Shown one piece after another: positions 55,587 through 64,000 of a stretch of DNA of 64,000 nt. The first letter of the stretch is position 1, and each line of letters starts with the position of its first letter. Source of the stretch: Trifolium pratense (taxonomy: Eukaryota; Streptophyta; Magnoliopsida; Fabales; Fabaceae); the NCBI RefSeq assembly GCF_020283565.1, contig NC_060060.1, positions 57,397,257 through 57,461,256 on the forward strand, read 5' to 3'. The translations under genes were made by a program, and so were the position numbers. The notes beneath the pieces are model-generated. The model ran no database searches, had not been told where the DNA came from, and saw only the letters and a list, made by a program, of their open reading frames with translations.

Positions 55587-56138
55587 CATTCAAACTTATT
55601 CCAACCATCTAAAAATAGTCATACTATTGTATAAAAAGATAAAACTATAAAACTACACATTCCCAATCGAATTTAAGAATAAGACGCACATTTTTAAGAG
55701 TTTCATATTAGTTGAAAGATAATTTAAAAGTATATTTATAAAATAGGAGGACAGGGTCGTTCTAAGAGTCAAGCAAATCAAGTATGTGCTTTAGGCCTGA
55801 ATTTTTGGGGTCAAAAAAGTAAATAAAAAATTTAATTTAGTTATTAATATATAATATGATAAGATATATATTAACATATAAAATTCAATTTAGTTATAAT
55901 TTTTCAATATGATAAAATATTTAGATATATATTTTTAGCTCAATTGGTTAGAAACGAGATCTCATCAAATCATCCATAACGAAAGTTCAATTCTCAACAT
56001 TTTCATAATTTAATATTTTTAATTTATTTTTTATTAGCTTGTGTTTTTTTAAGGCCTCACAATTTATTTTTTTTTGCTTTTTGCTTTAGGCCTCTATGCT
56101 TTTTTTTTTAACAAACGAAAATGGATCATATATATAAA
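55587..56138. other. Intergenic DNA with tRNA-like SINE remnant (unit 2)
   Basis: Colinear with 27005-27547, including the TTTTAGCTCAATTGGTTAG remnant at about 55935-55953. Confidence 0.5.
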
Positions 56139-56743
56139 CTGGGGTGGATCTAGCCTATGTGAGGGTGTGCAGCTGCACACCCTGAACTTCTAAAAATTAC
56201 ACATATAATTTTATATTTTTGCAATTTGCACCCCTTGAAATTTTGATTATGCACCCTGACCAAGAGATTAAGAGAAGAAAAGAAATTCATTTGGCCATTT
56301 GCAGTCAGTAGTCACAGATATGTAAGCAAAATAGAAAAAGAAAAAACAAAGAAGAAGAACAAAGTGCAATGGTGGTAAGTGGTAACAGTTTATGCTGATG
56401 AAAGAATGATAAAGTGAGCGGCGCTACCAACAACTTCTACTATAAAGTTGTATTATTTAGGATTCCCTATTCATTTGTCATGGGCTTTTTCATATATGGC
56501 CTCATTTTAATTAACGTGGCCCTCTAGTTAAAGGGTTAATTATTACTAGTATATTATATATATATAGTCAAAGTATTAGACGATTTTCAATCTCAATGAA
56601 AAGAAAATGAATTATAAGGCTTTTAACTTAGTTATAATTTATAAACATTTTTTTTTACAAGGTTATAAACAATGTCACATAAATATATATGATCAGTTTG
56701 AATTGACTTATTTTTTAAATTTATGCAAACTAACTTATACAAA

Positions 56744-57394
56744 CAGTGGCGGAACTAGAAAAAATATCGTGGGTGGGCCGAAAAATAGTCAATCTATTTT
56801 CAAATTAAATTTTTTGCTCTTCTATTTTCACATGTTACTATTTTGGTACCAACAAACTATATTTTTACTCTAAAAATTGTGATTTTTGGCTATAAAGGTG
56901 ATTTATTGTCTCCAACATTGAATCTAAAGATGAAATATCAAATTTGAGACCAAAATTCACAATTTTTTCCCATTAAAATTCGCTAATTTTACAGCAAAAA
57001 AGTAATAAAAAAATATTTAGATAGGACTAAAATTGCAACAAATGTGAAAATATGGGACTTTAAAAATTTAATATTAATTAAACATAATTTTTTATGTCAT
57101 TTCATATTTATATACGCTAGTTCAACTGCTAATTTTATCTATTATTATAAATTCAATTAATTATGAACTAACATTTACACTAATACTTGAACTAATATGT
57201 GTACCGAATTACTTATAGTCATCAATAATATACTCTAAATTAATATTTATATTAATATTTGTACATATATATACCGGGTGACTTAAAATCATTAATAATA
57301 TATTTAAATTAATACCCTACATATAAAAAAAATTATTTTTTGGGGGTGGGGGTGGGCCGCGGCCCACCTCAGCCCACCCCTAGGTCCGCTGCTG
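56744..57394. mobile_element. Nested hAT MITE with 8-bp target duplication
   Basis: 651 bp. The terminal inverted repeats are CAGTGGCGGAACTAG and CAGCAGCGGACCTAG (12 of 15 match). The exact 8-bp target duplication TATACAAA is at 56736-56743 and 57395-57402. The empty site is 28083-28090 in unit 1. Inner ends contain GGGTGGGCCG / CGGCCCACC. No transposase. Confidence 0.93.
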
Positions 57395-57556
57395 TATACA
57401 AATAAATAGATTTTTATGTATTAGATCAGCTTGTCATCGTTATTAACAATAATTTTCTCTTGCTCAATTTCTATTTTATTTTTCAAAAAAATTGTTTTTT
57501 CAACGATTTGAAATGTAAATTGCGTAATAGTAATGTGCTTGTAATTTATATGAATA

Positions 57557-57560
<4 letters not shown>

Positions 57561-57618
<58 letters not shown>
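57561..57618. repeat. (AT)n microsatellite
   Basis: About 58 bp of pure AT. The unit 1 counterpart is 28199-28250. Confidence 0.97.
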
Positions 57619-57619
<1 letters not shown>

Positions 57620-57744
57620 GAAAAATAATTATGTTTGTTAATTGTATATAATAATTATTATTAATAAATTTTCAAAAATATAATAAAAATTTATTAAGTT
57701 AAATTGTTTGCACCCCCTGGTTCAAGATCCTGGATCCGCCACTA

Positions 57745-58052
57745 ACAACCGCAATGACCATTATCGCATCAACCACAACAGTTACCACATCCGTGTAGGG
57801 AACCACAATTTAAAGCATTTGTTGATTTTAACATGTGTGTAGATCACATTGCAATCTATATATATATGTAATTTAAAAAGTTACTATCAGATGATAGACA
57901 TTAATAGATTATGATATACTTTAATAGATTTTATTTATTTCATTTGTAACAAGGAAACCATACATACTTTGAGGATCCCAATAAACATTATTTAAAAGGA
58001 AATACATATATTTATATATTTTTATGCATACAATTAAGAGAAGCTTTATAGA
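57745..58052. other. 3' flank of KTI-D'
   Basis: Non-coding, colinear with 28376-28738 apart from small deletions in the CAC-rich stretch. Confidence 0.45.
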
Positions 58053-58670
58053 TCAAGCTTGTTGAAATTTAACTTTGAGGGGAACATCACTTAGAGCCAA
58101 ACGTTTATTTCCCTTTTCATCCACAAACACGCCAACATCCTTACACAAATGCTTGAAAGATTGCACCACGCTAGGACAAAACACCAATTTATAAGCATCG
58201 CCATATTTCTCAATCTTGAACCAATTATTTATAGTTTCCCGACCTGGATTTCCTACAACACCGCCAGTAGTCACAAACCATTGTCGCTTAGAAAAATCAA
58301 AACGATCAAGCTTCCACACAGTGGAACGATCTGGAATAGAACGACGAGATGAGAACTTGATGTTTAAATCAGTGGAGACACGAATAACACCTTTTTTTGG
58401 GTTAACAGGTGTAAAAGAAAGTGGCAAGCCTTGATATCTATTAACGACAACAACATCAAGAGGATATCTTTGTCCAATGCTTGCAAGGCCAAGACTTGCA
58501 CCACCTCTCAAAATAGGTATAACCGGAAGAATATAGTAATTAGTATCAGCTCGGAGTTTCTTGCCTAATGTGTCAACCACTTGTTCATTTGAAGCAGCGG
58601 CTGCTCCAAGAAGTGGTTGTGTGCTTAAGAAGGCAAAAAAAATGACAAATATTAGCAATGTGATTTTCAT
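58053..58670 (-). CDS. Kunitz-type inhibitor KTI-D' (first disulfide lost)
   Basis: 205 residues, differing from KTI-D at a handful of positions: AAAAS for AADAS at the signal cleavage region, Arg for Gln in KKLRADT, Leu for Ser in PILRGG, and the normal Trp in NNWFKIEKY. It has the same loss of both disulfide-1 cysteines (QRYPLD, SIPDRS) and the same two-cysteine C-terminal loop CPSVVQSFKHLC. The signal peptide MKITLLIFVIFFAFLSTQPL is unchanged. The frame is intact, with no intron. It probably retains the ancestral D-type sequence better than KTI-D, because the Trp is conserved. Confidence 0.94.
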   Translation of the reverse strand: MKITLLIFVIFFAFLSTQPLLGAAAASNEQVVDTLGKKLRADTNYYILPVIPILRGGASLGLASIGQRYPLDVVVVNRYQGLPLSFTPVNPKKGVIRVSTDLNIKFSSRRSIPDRSTVWKLDRFDFSKRQWFVTTGGVVGNPGRETINNWFKIEKYGDAYKLVFCPSVVQSFKHLCKDVGVFVDEKGNKRLALSDVPLKVKFQQA

Positions 58671-58750
58671 TGTTTTGGTATGCTTTCATTATTTGAAAGT
58701 TTGGTTTAATTTATGATCGATGGATGGAGCTTATGGTACTTGAAGAGTGT

Positions 58751-58760
58751 CAATTTATAG
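58751..58760 (-). promoter_or_regulatory. TATA box of KTI-D'
   Basis: CTATAAATTG on the minus strand, 81-90 bp upstream of the ATG. Confidence 0.75.
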
Positions 58761-58822
58761 AGGCTATAGTACAATATTTTACTATGGGTAGTAGTCTACT
58801 AATTAATGCCAAGGTTATGACC

Positions 58823-58835
58823 AATACAATTGGCC
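58823..58835 (-). promoter_or_regulatory. Shared KTI upstream element (AATACAATTGGCC)
   Basis: Same word and spacing as in KTI-D. Confidence 0.55.
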
Positions 58836-58875
58836 TATATATGAGTCAATATTTTTTTCTATGGATGGATGCCTT

Positions 58876-58917
58876 GTTTACTTTGATAATGGCGGTGAAT
58901 TCATCAAACTCAAATCA
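58876..58917 (+). pseudogene. Copia integrase micro-fragment
   Basis: 42 bp matching 32565-32606 of the plus-strand copia with two substitutions ([14 protein letters not shown] instead of VYSDNGGEF...). It sits directly behind the KTI-D' promoter, so it marks the scar of a large deletion that fused the two. Confidence 0.85.
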
Positions 58918-59546
58918 GAGTGTTCTCGAATTTAAAATGAACAGGATATTAATTTGTGTTACACTTATTTATTTATGATTTAAAATTAAATTATGAAAAT
59001 CATGTTAAAGATTGACTGAATCAGGTACCTCATTGTAGTCACCATCGTAGATTGGTATAGGAACTCAGGCTTGAAGTCTCATCCCATTACTCTTAATTTT
59101 TTTCAGATAAGCAGTGTTCACGTGGTAAGGAAGCAAGGGAGTAACCGAGTTAGAGGCTGAGGATTGCTACTTCTCGTTATTATTATGTTGTGTCTTATTA
59201 TGTTCTGTATAAGACTATGTTGTATTCGTATTTTACCTGTTTGTCTAATGGACATGAATTTGTAATTTAAACAATTATGTTGTGATTTTAATGTATATAG
59301 TACCGTAAAAAAATGTACGACCCAATTATATTCTAGACAATTTAAATTTTTTTTTAAGCAATATAGACAATTTAATGTGAGGCATTATATCTCTCAATAC
59401 CCTCACACTATCAACAACTATAAGAACAAAACCCTGCCATATATAATTATGCTACTTTGAGTTTCTGAAAAAGACACATACCTTATTCCTGTAACTGATT
59501 GTCCTGAGTCTTAGATTTAAGAAGTTCCACATTCCTTCCCAATAAA
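58918..59546. other. Intergenic DNA
   Basis: No gene recognised. Confidence 0.4.
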
Positions 59547-60456
59547 ATTATCACAAGTGTAAGGTGAGTTAAGTCTTTTATTGCTTAGACAAGTGGAGGT
59601 TGAACACTTTATAAGTGAGAGGACCCATAAAACTAACGTTTTGAGGTTTTGGATAAAAGTGTGCAGTGGTGTCCTACTCACTTGTATAATTGTTCTTAAG
59701 TCCAATATGGATGATCCCTTGGCTGCCCACTCGTGTCCCAACAATGGTATCAGAGTCGATGGTTCGATGAAGGGTTTGACCGGTTCCTTGTATCAAAAGT
59801 CCTCCTGACAAAGGTGGTCAAGTGGTATGTCACGTTAAGTGTAGCGGCAACGGCGGTGCAAGTGTATCGACAAAAAAAGCTTCCACTTGAAGGAGAACAT
59901 AAAGAATTGAATGACTCACACTTGAGGGGGAGAATGTTGTGGCAAGTGTGTGGTGTTTTAAGTCTCACATTGCTTAGAAAAATGGAGGTTGAACACCTTA
60001 TAAGTGAGAAGGCACATAAACCTCATGCCTTAAGGATTTGGGTAAAAGTATGGTGTTCAACACACATATATAGTTGTTCTTAAGCCCAATGTGGATGATC
60101 CTCTGGCTGCCCACTCATGATCCAACAATGGTATCAGAGCCAATTGTTCGATGAAGGGTTCGACTAGCTCCTATTATCAAAAGTCCTCCCGACAAAGGTG
60201 GTCAGACGGCGTGTCCCATTGAGTGCAGCGACAATGGCGGTGCAAGTGTACACATGGAAAAAGCTTCCGCGTGAAGGGGACAAATAATTACTCACACTTG
60301 AGAGGAAGAATGTTATGGAGGTTGATCACTTTATAGGTGAGAGAACCCATAAACTTAACGCCTTAAGATTTTGGGTTAAGATGTGGTGTCCAACTCACTT
60401 GTATTGTTATGAGCCCAATAAGAATAATCTCCTGGCTGCCCCCTCGTGACCCAACA
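59547..60456 (+). mobile_element. Tandem TRIM retroelement (LTR-internal-LTR-internal-LTR)
   Basis: Three LTR copies: about 59547-59743, 59935-60127, and 60311-60456 (the last with an internal deletion). They end in CC(C)AACA. LTRs 1 and 2 are each followed one base later by TGGTATCAGAG(T/C)C, the initiator-Met primer site (59745 and 60129). Each internal part is about 190 bp and ends in a polypurine tract (ACTTGAGGGGGAGAA at about 59920, CTTGAGAGGAAGAA at about 60297) before the next TGTT(G/A)TGG. There is no coding capacity. The two-internal-domain arrangement suggests LTR-LTR recombination between two elements. Target duplication not found. Confidence 0.88.
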
Positions 60457-61265
60457 GACTTGACCTTTGGACCTTTACTCCTTAATTTTTTTCACCCTTA
60501 TCTCAAACCTAGGCCCGGCCCAAAAGCACCTGCAACAATGGTTGTGGCAGCGGGCCTCTCAAAATTAAAAGCCTCAAAAAAATTTATGTGTAGTAGCATT
60601 AGTAAAATTGGGGGTGTAATACTTAATACTCCTATGGGGTAGGAGTATATTTCTGTAAAATATAAAGGCACAATTACCAGGCCTAATCTATCAAAAAAAA
60701 AAGGAAAGAAACACCTTTTTTTTTACAATAAAAAAACACCGCTAAAAAATAAAACAAGTGAATTAAAAAAAATAGTAGGAAACAAGTGAATTATAAAAAA
60801 TAATAGGAATTGTTTGTATACAGTGTAACCAAAAAAAAAAAATTGTTTGTATACAGACACTACCACCGTACACAACCACCACCATCGGTCCACTCCACCA
60901 AGAAGAACGATGGCCAGCCACCCTGCCAATCACCACTGTCGCCCTACCCACTCCTCTTATTCGGCTATTCTCAGCAATAACTCAATCAACATTGAAGCTA
61001 AAATAAAGGTAAAAATTGATCTTTAACAATTTAGGGTTTCTAAAATTTGAAATTAAAAGCTGCTAGAATGTATTTTAATATTGTTATTGATAGAATATGA
61101 ATTTCTCTACTTTAATTATAAGGATAATTATTTTCTATGTTATTTGCAATGTAAAATTGATGATAATTTTTTTAAATTGTAATCCTTCTGGTCCTATATA
61201 TAAGAAACACAATGAGAAAAACACACGGTTAAGGTGGCTTATTTTTTTTATTAAAAATTATATTT
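60457..61265. other. Intergenic DNA with a possible exon fragment
   Basis: Mostly simple A/T-rich sequence. From the ATG at 60910 a short frame reads MASHPANHHCRPTHSSYSA and on to AAAATAAAG/GTAAAAA near 61009, which could be a first exon with a 5' splice site. No family is recognised and no continuation is visible, so it is listed only as a possibility. A TTGTTTGTATACAG word is repeated near 60807 and 60842. Confidence 0.25.
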
Positions 61266-61503
61266 TTTTTTTTATTTCAACATGTGTGTAGATCACACTG
61301 CAATCTATATATATATATATAATTTAAAAAGTTACTATCAGATGATAGACATTAATAGATTATGATATACTTTAATAGATTTTATTTATTTCATTTGTAA
61401 CAAGGAAACCATACATACTATGAGGATCCCAATAAACATTATTTAAAAGGAAATACATATATTTATATATTTTTATGCATACAATTAAGAGAAGCTTTAT
61501 AGA

Positions 61504-62121
61504 TCAAGCTTGTTGAAATTTAACTTTGAGGGGAACATCACTTAGAGCCAAACGTTTATTTCCCTTTTCATCCACAAACACGCCAACATCCTTACACAAA
61601 TGCTTGAAAGATTGCACCACACTAGGACAATACACCAACTTATAAGCATCACCATATTTCTCAATCTTGAACCAATTATTGATAGTTCCCCGACCTGGAT
61701 TTCCTACAACACCGCCAGTAGTCACAAACCATTGTCGCTTAGAAAAATCAAAACGATCAAGCTTCCACACAGTGGAACAATTTGGAATAGAACGACGAGA
61801 TGAGAACTTGATGTTTAAATCAGTGGAGACACGAATAACACCTTTTTTTGGGTTAACAGGTGTAAAAGAAAGTGGCAAGCCTTGATATCTATTAACGACA
61901 ACAACATCAAGAGGATATCTTTGTCCAATGCTTGCAAGGCCAAGACTTGCACCACCTCTCGAAATAGGTATAACCGGAAGAATATAGTAATTAGTATCAG
62001 CTCGGAGTTTCTTGCCTAATGTGTCAACCACTTGTTCATTTGAAGCATCGGCTGCTCCAAGAAGTGGTTGTGTGCTTAAGAAGGCAAAAAAAATGACAAA
62101 TATTAGCAATGTGATTTTCAT
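61504..62121 (-). CDS. Kunitz-type inhibitor KTI-D'' (third D copy)
   Basis: 205 residues of D type: Kunitz signature VVDTLGKKLRADTNYYI, disulfide-1 cysteines absent (QRYPLD, SIPNCS), loop CPSVVQSFKHLC. It differs from D' by SIPNCSTVW (Asp-Arg to Asn-Cys), RGTINNW for RETINNW, and KLVYCPS for KLVFCPS. The new Cys lies two residues past the lost Cys86 position, exactly as in KTI-C'. The homologous block runs from about 61270 to 62315, including the 3' flank and promoter, so it was copied as a block of about 1 kb or more. The frame is intact. Confidence 0.94.
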   Translation of the reverse strand: MKITLLIFVIFFAFLSTQPLLGAADASNEQVVDTLGKKLRADTNYYILPVIPISRGGASLGLASIGQRYPLDVVVVNRYQGLPLSFTPVNPKKGVIRVSTDLNIKFSSRRSIPNCSTVWKLDRFDFSKRQWFVTTGGVVGNPGRGTINNWFKIEKYGDAYKLVYCPSVVQSFKHLCKDVGVFVDEKGNKRLALSDVPLKVKFQQA

Positions 62122-62201
62122 TGTTTTGGTATGCTTTAATTATTTGAAAGTTTGGTTTAATTTATGATCGATGGATGGAGCTTATGGTACTTGAAGAGTG
62201 T

Positions 62202-62211
62202 CAATTTATAG
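62202..62211 (-). promoter_or_regulatory. TATA box of KTI-D''
   Basis: CTATAAATTG on the minus strand, 81-90 bp upstream of the ATG. Confidence 0.75.
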
Positions 62212-62273
62212 AGGCTATAGTACAATATTTTTCTATGGGTAGTAGTCTACTAATTAATGCCAAGGTTATGACC

Positions 62274-62286
62274 AATACAATTGGCC
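62274..62286 (-). promoter_or_regulatory. Shared KTI upstream element (AATACAATTGGCC)
   Basis: Same word and spacing as in KTI-D and D'. Confidence 0.55.
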
Positions 62287-62459
62287 TATGAGTCATTATA
62301 ATATAATTTTTTTTTTTTTGATAAAGTCATTATAGTATAATTGCTATTTTAAATCTCACCAGCATAACCCGGAGGTTCATTTATTCATATTTTGTTTCAT
62401 GTTGATCACTTAGCTTTCTATTAATAATCATATACCATGGGAGTAATGATACTAACTTG

Positions 62460-62950
62460 CAGGGGCGTCTCCGAGTTTTAGGAGGTTCTGTGCAAAATAT
62501 AAAAGTGGCCCCTTAATAAAAAAAAAAAGTTATCGATTTAAATTGCATATAATATAAAAAAAAATTTTGTAAACATATAAATTATCAATATTAAATCTTA
62601 CATTAAATTAAATGGAACAAGAAATACAAAATAATTATCTTTGAATATAACGTCAAAAAGGAACATCATAATCTAAGATTAAATTTTATGCAAAGATTAA
62701 AATGGACTAGAACTATATTTACGAGTATAGATAACTAATATATTGATACTCATGATATTTATGAACATTAACAATATATAACTATAATTTTAGGGCCTAA
62801 AAATTAATTTATTAATATACATATGACATTTTATAGCTATAAATAATATATAAGTAATATTATAGGACCTCAAAATTTTGAGTTGAGGCCCTCAAAATTT
62901 TGAGGCCCTATGCCGTCGCACACCTCGCACATGCATGCGAGCCGCCTCTG
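62460..62950. mobile_element. hAT MITE in the KTI-D'' upstream region
   Basis: 491 bp. Ends CAGGGGCGTCTC and, on the complement, CAGAGGCGGCTC. Flanking 8-bp sequences CTAACTTG and GTAACTTG match at seven of eight bases. Unit 1 lacks the element at the corresponding place (about 29650). No coding capacity. Confidence 0.85.
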
Positions 62951-62964
62951 GTAACTTGTAAGGG

Positions 62965-63149
62965 TTCTAAATATCTATTCTCTCTGTTTTAAATTGTAAG
63001 TCACTTTACATTAACAATGAAACATTTAATGCTATTTTTAATCTCCCAAATGTTTTTTATCACGGCTTTTAATTTTTTGTTTGTTTTTTTGCTTAAGTGA
63101 TTTGAACACAGTCCATTGATTTTGAAAAAAAAACTTTATATTGACTTTG
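62965..63149. other. Truncated Stowaway and KTI-D upstream DNA (unit 2)
   Basis: Left end of the Stowaway MITE (compare 29664), then, after a small deletion, sequence colinear with 30141-30250. Confidence 0.65.
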
Positions 63150-64000
63150 TTAGTGAAAATGTCTACATGACTCAACCATTCAGCTTTATTCACTCATCAT
63201 TTCCAAATTATGTCTGCAAATTAAATAAAGCACTATATGGTCTAAAGCAAGCACCATGAGCTTGGTTTAATGCTCTATAAACATTCCTCCTACAATATGG
63301 TTTTACAAATGCCAAGAGTGACATGTCTCTATTCATTTACAACTCCGGTTCCACAACCGCCTATTTTTTAGTGTATGTTGATGATTTATTACTATGCGGG
63401 AACAATTCTATTTTTCTAGATCAATTCATAATGGCACTTGCAGAAGAAAAAAAAATTCCCTAAAAGATTTGGGTCAACCAAGCCACTTTCTTGGAGTTGA
63501 AATAATACCAACAAAGACTGGTCTATTCGTTACACAACATCATTATATCAGAGATATTCTCCTTCGAGAAAACATGGGTGATTGCAAACCAGTGTCTACT
63601 CCAATGGCTACTTCCTTTTGTTCACAACCTAAACCCGACTCCACGTTGTGTGACAGTAAGGAATTTCGCAGTATACTCGGTGCGTTACATTATCTCTCAA
63701 TCACACGTCCCGACATAGCATTCCCAGGTGAATAAACTAGCACAACAGTTGCAAGCTCCTACAGCGACAGGCATGCAAGCTTTGAAGCGAGTATTGCGCT
63801 ATCTCAAATCCACCATCTCAAATGGTATCCATCTTACAAGATCATCAAATACAAGCCTCACCAGCTTTTGTGATGCAGACTGGGCAGGAGATACAAAGGA
63901 CAGAAAATCAACAGGTACTTATTTAATTTATTTTGGTCCCAATATCATTTCTTGGTCCTGCAATAAGCAACCCACGGTTGCAAAATCATCAACCGAAGCC
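63150..64000 (+). pseudogene. Plus-strand copia RT/RNase H relic (unit 2), runs off the window
   Basis: Starts inside RT, fused to the KTI-D-type upstream DNA at a TTA word. It reads [11 protein letters not shown], then the same TGA stop as unit 1, then VYVDDLLLCG with the catalytic YVDD intact (unit 1 has CVDD). A frameshift in the Lys-rich stretch near 63450 and a one-base insertion near 63727 (CCAGGTGAAT) break the frame. RNase H continues through DADWAGDTKDRKSTG without the Sirevirus-like insertion, giving the empty site at 63876-63880. Confidence 0.9.

Larger units (their letters stand above)
56139..57744. mobile_element. hAT-like element (unit 2), interrupted
   Basis: Paralogue of 27548-28375, with ends CTGGGGTGGATC and GGATCCGCCACTA. 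It is enlarged by the nested element 56744-57394 and by small retained segments lost in unit 1, e.g. the GCACACCCTGAACTTC stretch near 56174. Confidence 0.6.

Noticed and set aside
60910..61009. First exon of an unknown gene
   Set aside because: The start and splice site look plausible, but no downstream exon or family resemblance is found. Kept only as a remark in the intergenic entry.

Overview
The window is nuclear DNA from a flowering plant, most likely a papilionoid legume of the Trifolium/Medicago/Pisum group. The signs are a nuclear gene for a mitochondrial ribosomal protein, AT-rich intergenic DNA, a cluster of Kunitz-type trypsin inhibitor (KTI) genes without introns, and dense nested plant transposons (Athila-like Ty3, Sirevirus-like and other Ty1-copia elements, CACTA, hAT, PIF/Harbinger, Stowaway, TRIM, SINE). 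The species is inferred from family resemblance and was not tested. No prokaryotic features are present.

Layout. 0.8-1.2 kb: mitochondrial ribosomal protein mL54 (+ strand), the only ordinary housekeeping gene. 2.7-3.3 and 8.1-8.8 kb: KTI genes A and B (- strand), separated by SINEs, a LINE RNase H relic, a hAT-like element and a Harbinger relic. From about 10.58 kb the window is a large tandem duplication. Unit 1 (10.58-43.47 kb) reads: LINE ORF1-type (DUF4283) relic with a minus-strand copia element inside it, KTI-C, KTI-D, then a plus-strand copia relic. Unit 2 (43.47 kb to beyond the window) repeats that order with KTI-C', KTI-D', an extra KTI-D'' and the same plus-strand copia. The unit junction has a 15-bp shared sequence (10583-10597 and 43468-43482).

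Each unit then received its own insertions. Unit 1 has a 10.7-kb Athila-like element (16290-26999, TSD CAATT), itself split by a solo LTR (19154-21228, TSD TGAGG). It also has a 9.46-kb Sirevirus-like element without gag-pol (33816-43276, TSD CAGAC) and a copia solo LTR (31639-32301, TSD ATTGT). Unit 2 holds a 5'-truncated CACTA transposon (about 47.64-53.83 kb) with an apparently intact nine-exon accessory gene, a foldback element, a nested hAT element (56744-57394, TSD TATACAAA) and a tandem TRIM (59.5-60.5 kb). Because the units are paralogous, each gives the empty site for several insertions in the other.

All seven KTI genes lie on the minus strand. They share a TATA box about 75-110 bp upstream of the ATG, and six of them share an upstream ATACAATTGGC element, which suggests common regulation of a secreted defence or storage inhibitor family. 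The KTI-D group has lost both cysteines of the first canonical Kunitz disulfide.

The least explained signals are regulatory-looking arrays inside the transposons. The first is paired CG-rich 13-bp dyads with two-helical-turn spacing, in the Athila LTRs and again before its second ORF. The second is hairpins with varying stems around a constant TTTATTT loop, plus AGATGTT/AACATCT palindromes, throughout the Sirevirus-like element. The third is 73-bp-spaced CACTA palindromes whose two arms change together.
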